Shown here piece after piece: positions 1-9,061 of a DNA stretch of 64,000 bases. The notes beneath the pieces were generated by a model. It had not been told where the DNA came from, made no database searches, and saw only the letters and a list, made by a program, of their open reading frames with translations. A program made the translations under genes and the position numbers. The stretch lies in assembly GCF_001548095.1 (NCBI RefSeq), contig NZ_AP014815.1, positions 62,001-126,000 of the forward strand. Reading direction: 5' to 3'. The first letter of the stretch is position 1. Every line of letters begins with the position of its first letter. Source of the DNA: Geminocystis sp. NIES-3708. Its GTDB lineage: Bacteria > Cyanobacteriota > Cyanobacteriia > Cyanobacteriales > Cyanobacteriaceae.

Positions 1-198
1 ACACATAATTATTATGTGCAAGATAAGATAAACAATTATTGACGAGAAAATATACTACCATCATCGCTGCGGCACACAGGGCGACTAATCCTCCGGCTAA
101 CATTAAGGAAAATTCACGATGATCGAAGGCTTGTTGCATTAAGTGCAATGACCAAGCTACAAGTGCCACATCGAATATGAGAATCGGAATTAACATTT
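1..198 (-). CDS. Small hypothetical membrane protein (3' end outside window)
   Basis: An open frame starts at an ATG (complement of 196-198) and stays open through 66 codons to the window edge, so the C-terminus is missing. The translation begins MLIPILIFDVALVAWSLHLM and has two hydrophobic stretches (about residues 2-20 and 30-52) separated by a short charged segment (FDHREFS), suggesting a small two-helix membrane protein. I do not recognise the family. It lies about 110 bp downstream of hisF on the same strand, so it could be co-transcribed. The start is reasonable because no upstream in-frame ATG is seen, but no strong ribosome binding site is visible. Confidence 0.5.
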
Positions 199-306
199 CT
201 TAACAATTTAAAGTTTAATCTATTTTAATACATATCTTTGAGAAATATTAATTTTGATTAAGTATTTTTCTTGAAATTTTCTTAATGATTTGTGTTGATG
301 GTAAAA

Positions 307-1074
307 CTATTGTCTCACGTTTACCTTATGTTGATGTAGGTAATCTTTGATTTGGGCAACTGTTAATTGTCCAAAATGTAATAATGAGGCTAATAGTGCC
401 GCTTGAGCTTTTCCTTCTGTTAACGCCTGATAAATATGATGAGTATTTCCTGCACCGCCAGAAGCAATAACGGGAATTTCTACAGTTTCAGCGATGGTGC
501 GAGTTAATTCTAAATCATATCCTGCTTGAGTTCCATCGGCATCCATACTGGTGATCAATAATTCTCCTGCACCTCTTTTGGCAACTTCCTCCGCCCATTT
601 TAAAGCATCTAAACCTGTATTTTCTCTACCCCCTCTAACATAGACATCCCAACCTTGATTATTTGGATTATTTCTTCTTCTGGCATCAATAGCTACTACT
701 ATACACTGAGAACCAAAACGATCACTAGATTGATTGATAAAATCAGGATTTTTCACCGCCGTAGAGTTAATACTAATTTTATCAGCTCCTGCTCTTAACA
801 AATTCTTAACATGATCTAAGGTTTGAATCCCACCACCTACGGTTAAGGGTATAAAAACTTGTTCAGCTGTGCGATAAACTACGTCAATAATAGTGTCTCT
901 AGCTTCATGGGTAGCAGTAATATCTAAAAATACTAATTCATCAGCACCTGCATCATTATAAACTTTTGCCAATTCAACAGGATCACCAGCATCTTTTAAA
1001 TCCACAAAATTGATCCCTTTCACGACTCTTCCTGCATTAACATCTAAACAGGGTAAAATTCTTTTGGCTAACAT
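307..1074 (-). CDS. hisF: Imidazole glycerol phosphate synthase subunit HisF
   Basis: Cyclase subunit of IGP synthase; with HisH it converts PRFAR plus glutamine-derived ammonia to imidazole glycerol phosphate and AICAR in histidine biosynthesis (cytoplasm). The 255-residue length is that of the family. The N-terminus [20 protein letters not shown] carries the catalytic Asp11, and the second catalytic Asp lies in the VVAIDARR segment near residue 130. Gly-rich phosphate-binding loops of the TIM barrel are present (TVGGG, ASGGAG). It is transcribed leftward, divergent from cbiD across 71 bp; no hisH is visible in the window. Identification is secure. Confidence 0.97.
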   Translation of the reverse strand: MLAKRILPCLDVNAGRVVKGINFVDLKDAGDPVELAKVYNDAGADELVFLDITATHEARDTIIDVVYRTAEQVFIPLTVGGGIQTLDHVKNLLRAGADKISINSTAVKNPDFINQSSDRFGSQCIVVAIDARRRNNPNNQGWDVYVRGGRENTGLDALKWAEEVAKRGAGELLITSMDADGTQAGYDLELTRTIAETVEIPVIASGGAGNTHHIYQALTEGKAQAALLASLLHFGQLTVAQIKDYLHQHKVNVRQ

Positions 1075-1145
1075 TTTTTTTGGTTATTTGGTCTTAATAA
1101 TTTTATCATAAAAATATAAAATTCTAATATTATTTAAGTAAATTT

Positions 1146-2246
1146 ATGCTCAATTCAGGTTATACATTACCGGTATTTGCTACTGCTTCAGCCATCGCTG
1201 CTTTACAATACTTACAAAAAACTTATCAAAATAATCAAGTGGAAATTAACTTGATTAAACCAGCAGAAATTGCGACTATTAAGATTGAACAAGTAGCAAA
1301 AATAAGTGAAAATCAAGCCTTAGCTATAACTAGGTCAGATCCGGGTGATAATTTAGATTTAACCCGTGATACTCCTATTTGGGCGATGGTAACTTTAACA
1401 CCAAATAATAAAACTAATTTAATTATTGAAGGAGGTGAGGGAGTCGGAAAAATTGTTAATTTAGATGGAAAATCAGCTATTTATTCTTATGCTCAAAAAC
1501 TATTAGAAAAAAATTTATTAGACAATTTAAAAATCACCGCAAATGTTGAAATTAAAATTATTTTACCTGAAGGGAAAAAACTTGCTCAAAGAACTTCTAA
1601 CTCTGCTTTTGGGGTCATAGAAGGTTTATCATTATTAGGTACAACGGGAATTTCTCAACCATTAACCAGTAAAGAACAATTAGAATTATATCAACAAGAA
1701 TTATTTAATAAAGCAAAAATTTTTGATGATTTAGTATTTTGTATTGGTGAAAATGGATTGGATTTAGCAACTAAATTAGGTTTTAATTCTCAACAATTAA
1801 TTAAAACTGCTAATTGGTTAGGCTCAATGTTGGTTACAGCTTCTTTAGCTAAAGTAAATTCTATTATATTACTTGGATACCATGGTAAATTAATTAAATT
1901 AGCAGGAAATATTTTTCATACTCATCATTATTTAGCCGATGCAAGATTAGAAATCTTAACAGCAATTTCTGCTAATTTAAATTTACCTTTTAATATTATT
2001 AAAGAAATATTTATTGCAGAAACAACTGAATCTGCTCTAGAAATTTTAAGGAATTTTGATCAAAAAAATAATAGTAACTTTACTAATGAAATTTATGAAT
2101 TTATAGTAAATAGAATAGAAAATAATGCTCAAGAATATATTAAAAAACATTCTGATCATTTCGTTAAAATTGGTGCTATTTTATTTGAGAGAAATCGCAG
2201 TATAATTGCTATAGGTAATAATGGTAAATTAATGATTAAGAGTTAA
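1146..2246 (+). CDS. cbiD: Cobalt-precorrin-5B (C1)-methyltransferase CbiD
   Basis: SAM-dependent C1 methylation in the anaerobic (early cobalt insertion) route to cobalamin. The N-terminus SGYTLPVFATASAIAAL and the segment AITRSDPGDNLDLTRDTPIWAMV followed by a GGEGVGK loop are typical of CbiD, and 366 residues is the family length. The substrate-binding middle contains NSAFGVIEGLSLLGTTG. No cobalamin riboswitch is seen in the 71 bp that separate it from divergent hisF. No other cob/cbi gene is adjacent; in cyanobacteria these genes are commonly scattered. The gene is clearly more AT-rich toward its 3' end, where the protein is less conserved. Confidence 0.95.
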   Translation: MLNSGYTLPVFATASAIAALQYLQKTYQNNQVEINLIKPAEIATIKIEQVAKISENQALAITRSDPGDNLDLTRDTPIWAMVTLTPNNKTNLIIEGGEGVGKIVNLDGKSAIYSYAQKLLEKNLLDNLKITANVEIKIILPEGKKLAQRTSNSAFGVIEGLSLLGTTGISQPLTSKEQLELYQQELFNKAKIFDDLVFCIGENGLDLATKLGFNSQQLIKTANWLGSMLVTASLAKVNSIILLGYHGKLIKLAGNIFHTHHYLADARLEILTAISANLNLPFNIIKEIFIAETTESALEILRNFDQKNNSNFTNEIYEFIVNRIENNAQEYIKKHSDHFVKIGAILFERNRSIIAIGNNGKLMIKS

Positions 2247-2316
2247 TAATTTGCTATCTATATAGGAATCCTAAATAAATTGTAGTAAACATAATTTCAT
2301 CGCAACACAAAATATC

Positions 2317-2344
2317 AGAAATAGTTCCCTATTTTCTATTTTTT
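2317..2344 (+). terminator. Probable intrinsic terminator of cbiD
   Basis: AGAAATAG (2317-2324) pairs with CTATTTTCT (2329-2337) with one bulged T around a TTCC loop, followed by a T run. It lies 70 bp after the cbiD stop in the convergent gap before the leftward glycosyltransferase. The stem is AT-rich, so strength is uncertain. Confidence 0.4.
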
Positions 2345-2512
2345 AAAATATATTTTTTTGTTGACTTTTTGTTTTTTTATTCTGCAACTCACAATTTGTT
2401 TAATCTTATTAATTTTGAAAAATACAATCTTGTTTGAAGGATGGAAGTGATTGTACTTTTGTTTTGATGGGTTACAATAAATTTATTCTTCAACAGAATT
2501 ATTGAGGTAATT

Positions 2513-3451
2513 TTATTTAAAAATATCTCTTATTCGATAAATAGGGCGTTTTTGAGATTCATGATAAGTGCGCATTAACAATTCCGCTAGTAAGCCAAAG
2601 GAAAATAATTGCACTCCTGTTAAAATTAATAAAACACATAATATCAGTAAAGGTCGATCACCGATACTTCTATTTAAACCAAGTTTTATAAAAGTAAGAT
2701 AAACTCCGATAAAAACTCCCAAAATAAGAGAGATTAAGCCAAAAAAGCCAAAAACGTGCATGGGGCGAGTCAGAAACTTTTTCATAAAAAATACTGTTAA
2801 TAAGTCCATTATTACTCGAAAAGTTCGTCCTAAACCGTATTTACTTTTACCAAAACGCCTTGGATGATGATTAACAGGAATCTCCGTAATTTTTGCTCCT
2901 TCAATATAAGCTAAAGCTGGTAAAAAACGATGTAATTCACCATATAAATTAAGATCCGCAATTAATTCCGAGCGATATGCTTTAAGTGAGCATCCATAAT
3001 CATTTAATTTTACTCCTGTGATTTTACCGATAATGATATTGGCAATTTTGGATGGTAAAAGACGAGTTAAAGTATCATCTTGACGATTTTTTCGCCAACC
3101 ACTAACTAAATCATAACCTTCTTCTAACTTGTTCAATAATAAGGGTATATCGGCAGGATCATTTTGTAAATCTCCGTCAAGAGTAATAATAACTTTTCCC
3201 ATCGCATTTTCAAAACCCGCTGCCATTGCTGGAGTTTGCCCATAATTTCGCCGTAAAATTACTGCTTTAACATAGAGATTTTTTTGTACAATTTCTTTTA
3301 ATACATCAGTAGATTTATCTTGAGAGCCATCATCAACACAAATAATTTCATAATTTAATTCAGTGTTTTTTAAACTATTAGTAATAGCATCAATTAAAAG
3401 AGGTATATTTTCGGCTTCATTATAAATAGGAATAACGAGAGATAAATCCAT
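2513..3451 (-). CDS. Polyprenyl-phosphate glycosyltransferase, GT2 family (DPM1/GtrB/ArnC-like)
   Basis: Transfers a sugar from a nucleotide donor to a membrane polyprenyl phosphate for use by envelope glycan pathways; donor and product cannot be told from sequence. The GT-A domain occupies about residues 1-220: the start MDLSLVIPIYNEAENIPLLI, the nucleotide site CVDDGSQDKS, and a metal-binding DGDLQNDP motif. Two long hydrophobic helices close the protein (about residues 230-305), as in GtrB/ArnC. A GT further upstream (3466) is in frame, but the ATG at 3451 puts the conserved beta-strand at the N-terminus as usual. It follows lspA by 48 bp on the same strand and is probably co-transcribed with it. 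Confidence 0.85.
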   Translation of the reverse strand: MDLSLVIPIYNEAENIPLLIDAITNSLKNTELNYEIICVDDGSQDKSTDVLKEIVQKNLYVKAVILRRNYGQTPAMAAGFENAMGKVIITLDGDLQNDPADIPLLLNKLEEGYDLVSGWRKNRQDDTLTRLLPSKIANIIIGKITGVKLNDYGCSLKAYRSELIADLNLYGELHRFLPALAYIEGAKITEIPVNHHPRRFGKSKYGLGRTFRVIMDLLTVFFMKKFLTRPMHVFGFFGLISLILGVFIGVYLTFIKLGLNRSIGDRPLLILCVLLILTGVQLFSFGLLAELLMRTYHESQKRPIYRIRDIFK

Positions 3452-3499
3452 AATAAGAATTAACAATTGATGATTGATATTGTAATAAAAATAATAAGA

Positions 3500-3964
3500 C
3501 TAATTACTTGCTTTTATAGTGGCATAAATTAAAAAAATTATTCCTATATTAATACACATATCAGCAATATTAAAAACAGGAAAATTGATTAAACGAAAGT
3601 CGAGAAAGTCAACGACATAACCGAACAAAAATCTATCAATTCCATTACCTAAAGCACCAGCTAAAATAAAACCATAGGCTAATTGTTCGACTTTTGATAA
3701 CTTTTCTCGCCACGCAAAAATTATTAATCCAATGCTTACCAATAAAGATAACCATCTTAACCAACTTGCACCGCCTTGAAAGAAACTAAATGCCGCACCA
3801 GTATTTTGCACATAGGTTAAGTGAAAAATGCCTTGCCATAAAGGAAAAGTATCACCAATATTTTTAAAATTGATAACGACTAAATATTTAGTAATTTGAT
3901 CTAAAATTAGAGCAATTATTGCTACTATCCAAAAGTAATAATTTTTCCCATAAGTTTTTATCAT
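3500..3964 (-). CDS. lspA: Lipoprotein signal peptidase (signal peptidase II)
   Basis: Inner-membrane aspartyl protease that removes signal peptides from diacylglyceryl-prolipoproteins. At 154 residues it has the family length and four predicted membrane helices. The two catalytic aspartates are seen in the GNGIDRF and FNIADM motifs; the NTGAAFSF motif is also characteristic. It sits 198 bp after bioY and just before the GT2 glycosyltransferase, all leftward. Secure call. Confidence 0.96.
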   Translation of the reverse strand: MIKTYGKNYYFWIVAIIALILDQITKYLVVINFKNIGDTFPLWQGIFHLTYVQNTGAAFSFFQGGASWLRWLSLLVSIGLIIFAWREKLSKVEQLAYGFILAGALGNGIDRFLFGYVVDFLDFRLINFPVFNIADMCINIGIIFLIYATIKASN

Positions 3965-4162
3965 TTTTAAAATATCGTCAAAAATAAATTTTATAATTTA
4001 ATAAATTTTATATAACAGTTCATAACAAATAGATTATTAATTAAATGTTAAGCAGATGATTATAAATGTAAAGTTTTTAAGTTTTTTTAAGCATTTCAGC
4101 TAAGATAGAATACTGATTTGTTGACAGGTAATTACTAACGGTTGATAGCTATTTTTCATTAG

Positions 4163-4837
4163 TTAATAAAAGAGTATAATTCTAAGAATAAAAGCCACTA
4201 CCGACACGGCACAAATTAGTGCTAACTGTGCTGGAAAAGGAGTAATAGAATACCAATTAATAGCATCCCATAAATAAGTATCACTTAAAACATTACCAAA
4301 GAAAGGCGTGATAAAAGTATAAAGAAGAAGATAAATAATACCGCAAATATGAATTACTAATAAACCTAAAAAAGCACTCATGGCAAATAATTCTAAGCGC
4401 CGTTTCCCCGGCAACACTAAAAATCCGCATAACCATGCACCGGGGATAAAGCCTAAAATATAACCAAAGCTAGGATACTGAAAATACTCAACACTACCTC
4501 CTTGATAGAAAATAGGCAACTTAAATAAACCTAAAATAACATAAGCAATTTGTGCGTAGGCGGCAGCATTTTTTCCCCCTACTAATCCTGTAAAAAATAC
4601 CCCAGCTAATTGATAGGTGATACCAAGAGAAGAAGGCTTTAAATTTTCTAAATCATTAGCTGTGATTGGTAAAACCATAAAAACTTCAACGAAAGTGCCA
4701 AAAATGGTGAGCATTAAGCCAATTAATGCCCAAAAAAATTCATTGATAGGTGATATTTTCTGTGGTAGTAAGCTTTTGTTTTTCACAGTCTGGATTAGTT
4801 TTAAGAAAAAATTAATTATTAATAGGTGTTTCTCCAC
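4163..4837 (-). CDS. bioY: Biotin transporter BioY (ECF S component)
   Basis: Membrane substrate-binding subunit for biotin uptake, working alone or with a shared ECF AAT module. The 224-residue protein has about six hydrophobic helices and the BioY-type segments YAQIAYVILGLFKLPIF, FGYILGFIPGAWLCGF and the GLVGGKNAAAY loop. Its first 26 bp overlap the end of bioB, which argues for coupled expression; the N-terminal 30 residues look non-conserved, so translation might begin further in. The bioB-bioY pairing supports biotin rather than another vitamin. Confidence 0.88.
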   Translation of the reverse strand: MEKHLLIINFFLKLIQTVKNKSLLPQKISPINEFFWALIGLMLTIFGTFVEVFMVLPITANDLENLKPSSLGITYQLAGVFFTGLVGGKNAAAYAQIAYVILGLFKLPIFYQGGSVEYFQYPSFGYILGFIPGAWLCGFLVLPGKRRLELFAMSAFLGLLVIHICGIIYLLLYTFITPFFGNVLSDTYLWDAINWYSITPFPAQLALICAVSVVAFILRIILFY

Positions 4838-5873
4838 CTTCTAAGCCTAATTCAGCTAACATAGCGTGATCATCTTCAGGAGATTGCCCTAAAGTAGTAA
4901 GATAATTCCCAATTAACATAGCATTTATGCCGGATTTTAAACCTTGACGTTGCCACTCTCCTAATACTGCTTCTCTGCCTCCTGCATAACGTAATATTTG
5001 TGTTGGTAAAACGAAACGGAAAATAGCGATGACTTTTACTGCTTCTAAAGGGGTTAATTTTCTTTCTTCACCCAGAGGAGTGCCTTCTCTAGGATTAAGT
5101 AAATTAATCGGCACAGACTCCACTTCTAATTCTCTTAGAGATAGTGCTAAATCGATTCTATCAGCCCATGTTTCTCCCATGCCCATGATACCACCTGTAC
5201 AGGCTTGAATACCAGCTTTTTTTAGGTTTTTAACAGTATTTACTCTATCATTCCACGTATGAGTCGTCACGATTTTATCATAAAAATTACTAGAAGATTC
5301 CAAGTTATGATTATAACGGGTAACACCAGCTTCTTTTAAGGCTTGAGCTTGTTCGAGAGTAACTTCACCTAAAGCACAACAAGGTTTAACATTAGTTTCG
5401 GCGATAATTTGCTTAACTGTCTCTAAAACTTCTTCAAATTCATTACTTTTAGGACTATTATATTTTATCCCTCGTCCTTGAGATACTAAACAAAATCTTT
5501 TTGCCCCAGCCGCATCTGCCGCTTTGGCATATTCTAAAATTTCTTCTCTGGATTTCAAACCATAAACAGGGGAGTCTTTGCCTTGATGATGTACTGATTG
5601 GGAACAAAAACTACAATTTTCTGAACAATTACCTGATTTGATGTTAACAATACTACATAAATCTACAATATTTCCACAACGAGCCTGACGAATACTATCA
5701 GCGTATTCGCATAATAACAATATATTTTCTTCCCCTTCTATTTGCGTTAAATTTAAAGCTTCTTCTCGACTGATTTTATAACCATTAATGATTTGATTGC
5801 TTAACTGCTTCAACCATTGATTTAATGTTATCTCTTGGATTATTTCTTGTTGATTAATCGTATTTACCACCAA
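4812..5873 (-). CDS. bioB: Biotin synthase (radical SAM)
   Basis: Inserts sulfur into dethiobiotin to make biotin using a SAM-cleaving 4Fe-4S cluster and a sacrificial 2Fe-2S cluster. The radical SAM triad is in GNCSENCSFCSQS (CxxxCxxC) near residue 80, followed by SVHH. The 353-residue length fits. The reading frame opens with TTG at 5873, or GTG three bases in; an AGAGG element about 8 nt upstream favours the TTG. It is first in the leftward bioB-bioY-lspA-GT2 run and divergent from pilM. Confidence 0.96.
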   Translation of the reverse strand: MVVNTINQQEIIQEITLNQWLKQLSNQIINGYKISREEALNLTQIEGEENILLLCEYADSIRQARCGNIVDLCSIVNIKSGNCSENCSFCSQSVHHQGKDSPVYGLKSREEILEYAKAADAAGAKRFCLVSQGRGIKYNSPKSNEFEEVLETVKQIIAETNVKPCCALGEVTLEQAQALKEAGVTRYNHNLESSSNFYDKIVTTHTWNDRVNTVKNLKKAGIQACTGGIMGMGETWADRIDLALSLRELEVESVPINLLNPREGTPLGEERKLTPLEAVKVIAIFRFVLPTQILRYAGGREAVLGEWQRQGLKSGINAMLIGNYLTTLGQSPEDDHAMLAELGLEGGETPINN

Positions 5874-6176
5874 TATTTTTCCTCTTTCTCATGCTATAGA
5901 TTATGCCACCGCTAATTATATAGTAATCCTATGACCAGAAGTTAGTTTTATTGCTATTAAAGTTATGAAATCCCATGAAACCTTTAATGATTACCGAAAT
6001 GGTATTAAATATTTTTCCATAACTTCTTAACAATGATTTAAACTAAATGATATTAGATTATAGTGTTTTTATCCTTTCAAAACCGAAATCATCATCGGTC
6101 AAATTGGGTAGGATATGATTAGTTTACAAAATCTTTATCTTGTATCCGTAAATATACGGAAAAGGAGTTAAGAACA
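5874..6176. other. Divergent bioB/pilM intergenic region (303 bp)
   Basis: No gene is seen. It holds a dyad ACCGA-8 nt-TCGGT (6082-6099) that could be an operator, and a small hairpin TCCGTA-AATA-TACGGA (6145-6160) directly before the pilM Shine-Dalgarno GGAG (6164-6167), which could affect pilM translation. No consensus sigma70 promoter stands out; on the bioB side a TATAAT lies about 50 bp before the start without a good -35. Confidence 0.5.
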
Positions 6177-7289
6177 ATGCTAAGTTTTTTAGAAAATTTG
6201 ATAGGAGGAAAAAGTAGTGGCGTTGGGATTGAAATAAATCCTGATAAAATTACTTTAGCTCAATTGACGAAAAAAGGGCAACAATATAAACTTTTAAAAT
6301 ATCATTCTATTGATGTTCCTGAAGATATATTCGAGGAAGGACAAATTGTTGATTCTCCCGGATTAGCGGAATTAATTGATCAATTATTAAAAGAAGCAAA
6401 AATTAAACCTAAACAAGTAGCTACCGCAGTGCCAATGAAAGAATCCATTATTCGGATTATTCCTATTCCTGCGGAGTTAAATGATCAAGAATTACGAGAT
6501 ATGGTGTTAAATCACGAAGCTAGTCTTTATCTTCCCTATCCTAGAGAAGAAGTAGATCTCGATTTTCAAAAATTAGGTTATTTTGTAGATGATGACGGTA
6601 TTGAAAAAGTACAGGTTTTATTAGTCGCCACCCGTAGAGAAGTAACTGATTTATACTTAGAAACTTTTCAACAGGCAGGATTAAAAGTTAATGTACTGGA
6701 AATTAACAGTTTCGCTTTAATGAGAACAATCAAAGAACAATTAAAGCAGTTTTCTCCCAGTGAAGCGGTAGTATTAGTTGATATTGAATTTGATACTACG
6801 GAAATTGCTATTATCGTTGAAGGTGTCCCTCAATTTTCTCGTACTATTCCCATTGGTACTTATCAGATGCAAACGGCTTTAGCCCAATCTATGAATTTAC
6901 CAAATTCTAAGAATACGGAATTATTACAAGAAATTACTATTCCTAACAATCCTGAACAAACTACCACAAACACTACCAGTAGTCAGACATGGATTAATCC
7001 GGGTATGGATTCACTTTTAAGAGTTTTAGGGGAATTAGTCGATGAATTACGCAGATCGATCAATTTCTATTTAAACCAAAGTGGTGATGTTGAAGTAGTA
7101 CAGTTGCTTTTAGCTGGACCTGGTTCAGGTTTAACACAAATTGATGAATTTTTTACCAAAAAATTGAGTCTTCCAGCCATGCAAGTTGATCCTGTAGCCG
7201 CTTTATCTCTAACATTAAAAGATGAATTATCCGTCATGCAACGGGCAGGATTAGGTACAGTAATTGGTTTAGGCATGAGGATGAGTTAG
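6177..7289 (+). CDS. pilM: Type IV pilus assembly ATPase-like protein PilM
   Basis: Actin-like cytoplasmic protein that, with PilN and PilO, forms the inner-membrane platform linking the pilus motors to the secretin. The 370-residue protein starts in the SHS2/FtsA-like fold (VGIEINPDKITLAQL) and carries the phosphate-binding segment VVLVDIEFDTTEIAIIVEG in the middle and the LLLAGPGSGL motif near the C-terminus. The start has a clear AAGGAG ribosome site. An inserted Thr/Ser-rich stretch (about residues 255-275) is not conserved. First gene of pilM-N-O-Q; pilN begins 2 bp after its stop. Confidence 0.95.
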   Translation: MLSFLENLIGGKSSGVGIEINPDKITLAQLTKKGQQYKLLKYHSIDVPEDIFEEGQIVDSPGLAELIDQLLKEAKIKPKQVATAVPMKESIIRIIPIPAELNDQELRDMVLNHEASLYLPYPREEVDLDFQKLGYFVDDDGIEKVQVLLVATRREVTDLYLETFQQAGLKVNVLEINSFALMRTIKEQLKQFSPSEAVVLVDIEFDTTEIAIIVEGVPQFSRTIPIGTYQMQTALAQSMNLPNSKNTELLQEITIPNNPEQTTTNTTSSQTWINPGMDSLLRVLGELVDELRRSINFYLNQSGDVEVVQLLLAGPGSGLTQIDEFFTKKLSLPAMQVDPVAALSLTLKDELSVMQRAGLGTVIGLGMRMS

Positions 7290-7291
7290 CT

Positions 7292-8122
7292 ATGTACAAC
7301 ATTGATATTAATTTTTTAAAAGATCGTAAGTTAGATACCTCTAGTGCTACTACGACATTTAAGAAAAAAACCGCTAAACCCATGGGTGAGAAACTACCTA
7401 CTCTCATCGGAGCGGGGGTTGCTGTCGCTTTTATTGCAGCGGTAGGAGGCTCTTTATTATTCTTAAATAATCAGAAAACTAGCACTAATAGTACGATCGC
7501 CCAGCTAGATCAAGAAATTCAGCGTTTACAAGGGCAAAATTCTCAAATAAAGCAAATAGAAACGGAAATCGAAGCTATTAATCGAGAAATCGGGATTCTT
7601 GTTAGTGTGTTTAACCAAATTAAACCGTGGTCATCTATGCTAACAGAAATTGGTACTGTTACTCCACCAAATGTTCAAATACAAGGAATTACTCAGGCAG
7701 AGAATCAAACTTTAACTATTAATGGTTTTGCTAAATCCTATGATGACGTTAATGATTTTTTATTAACTCTCAAGAATTCAGCGTTTCTAAATGGTGAAGC
7801 TACTAATTTAACGACTACTAGTATTGGACCTAATCCCGGGAGTGTTGCTACCAGTCGAGCACAAATACTAGGGCAGGAAACTACTGGTGGAGCAACAAAT
7901 GATGGAGTCGAAATAACTCTACCTCCTGTAGTTTTATATACAATCACCACCGAGATTACTGATAAACCTGCCGAAGAGTTATTAAATCAACTAAGCCGTA
8001 GAGGTGCAATTGGTTTAGTATCAAGAATAACTAATCTTCAAAGAAAAGGAGCTTTAAAATTACAAGAAGTAGCGGCTACCGCACAACCAGAAAAACCAGC
8101 AGAAGGAGAAGCTAAACAATGA
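7292..8122 (+). CDS. pilN: Type IV pilus assembly protein PilN
   Basis: Bitopic inner-membrane protein of the pilus alignment complex, binding PilM through its N-terminus. The start YNIDINFLKDRK resembles the conserved PilN INLL motif; a single membrane helix spans about residues 35-58, followed by a short coiled coil (QLDQEIQRLQGQNSQIKQIETEIEAINREI region) and a periplasmic ferredoxin-like domain. 276 residues. The stop codon overlaps the pilO start as ATGA, pointing to translational coupling. Confidence 0.92.
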   Translation: MYNIDINFLKDRKLDTSSATTTFKKKTAKPMGEKLPTLIGAGVAVAFIAAVGGSLLFLNNQKTSTNSTIAQLDQEIQRLQGQNSQIKQIETEIEAINREIGILVSVFNQIKPWSSMLTEIGTVTPPNVQIQGITQAENQTLTINGFAKSYDDVNDFLLTLKNSAFLNGEATNLTTTSIGPNPGSVATSRAQILGQETTGGATNDGVEITLPPVVLYTITTEITDKPAEELLNQLSRRGAIGLVSRITNLQRKGALKLQEVAATAQPEKPAEGEAKQ

Positions 8123-8898
8123 CAACATCTTTCAATACTTCCGATGAATTTGATCCCCAAGATGAAGACTTTGGTGAGGGGGGAGATTTTCCCGTTGCCT
8201 TTGGCATAACATTTACACCACAAGTAACAGGCATTGCCATCGGTGTTGGTGGTTTTTTAATTGCCGGTTATTTATTTTGGAGTCAAGTTCTCCCAGTATG
8301 GAATGAATTATCGGAACTTAACAAACAAAAACAAGAAAAACAATCTCAGTTAGAACAGCTTAATTCTAGCAAACTAGATTTAGTAATCGCTAAAAAACAA
8401 AACGAATTAACAGAAGCAAAAGATCTGAAGGAAGATGTATTAAAACTTTTTGCTACAGATCAGACCCTAGATACTCTATTGTTAGATGTAAATAGCTTTA
8501 CTAACTTTAGCAATATCAAAATGAACACTTTTGTGCCTACTCTTGAGCGACAAACCGTTGCTGATGAGTCTTTTGGTAGTTTAGCTACTAATAATTTACA
8601 AGTTAAATCCTATAGTATTGATTTAGAAGGTAGTTTTAATCAGTTACAACTTTTTCTACAAGATTTGGAAAGATTACAACCTCTATTGGTCGTAAAAAAT
8701 CTTAACACTTCCACTATTAACCCACCGCAATATTTATTAGAAAATAATCAATTAATAACTATTGAACAACCAAAATTAAAAACAACTATTACTTTACAAG
8801 CTGTATTTCCTCAAATACAACCACCAGCACCAGCACCAGAGGGTGAAAAACCTCCCGAAGGGCAAAAACCTCCCGAAGGGGAAGCACCAGCTAAGTAA
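8119..8898 (+). CDS. pilO: Type IV pilus assembly protein PilO
   Basis: Partner of PilN in the periplasmic alignment complex. At 259 residues it has an acidic cytoplasmic N-terminus, one membrane helix (about residues 35-55, GVGGFLIAGYLFW), a coiled coil (about 65-110) and a periplasmic domain. The C-terminus is a Pro/Glu-rich tail with repeated PPEG units, encoded by an 18-bp tandem duplication (8845-8862 and 8863-8880). The ATG overlaps the pilN stop by 4 bp. No PilP gene follows, as in other cyanobacteria. Confidence 0.9.
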   Translation: MTTSFNTSDEFDPQDEDFGEGGDFPVAFGITFTPQVTGIAIGVGGFLIAGYLFWSQVLPVWNELSELNKQKQEKQSQLEQLNSSKLDLVIAKKQNELTEAKDLKEDVLKLFATDQTLDTLLLDVNSFTNFSNIKMNTFVPTLERQTVADESFGSLATNNLQVKSYSIDLEGSFNQLQLFLQDLERLQPLLVVKNLNTSTINPPQYLLENNQLITIEQPKLKTTITLQAVFPQIQPPAPAPEGEKPPEGQKPPEGEAPAK

Positions 8899-9061
8899 GG
8901 CTAGAAAACCAAAAGACTGAGAAATTTGTTGATTTATCGTTAATCAAGATAATATTCAGCTAAGATTGATCCTCTCTTAATAATTAGTTTTTTACCTTTA
9001 AAATAATTTCGTAATTCTATTTTTATCCTTTAAAATTTAATCGTGTGTAGGAGTTAAATTT

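Noticed and set aside
1075-1145. Cobalamin riboswitch before cbiD
   Set aside because: Only 71 bp to the divergent gene and no B12 box or conserved fold seen.
5941-6030. Possible 21-codon peptide in the bioB/pilM gap
   Set aside because: No ribosome site and no resemblance to known small photosystem subunits.
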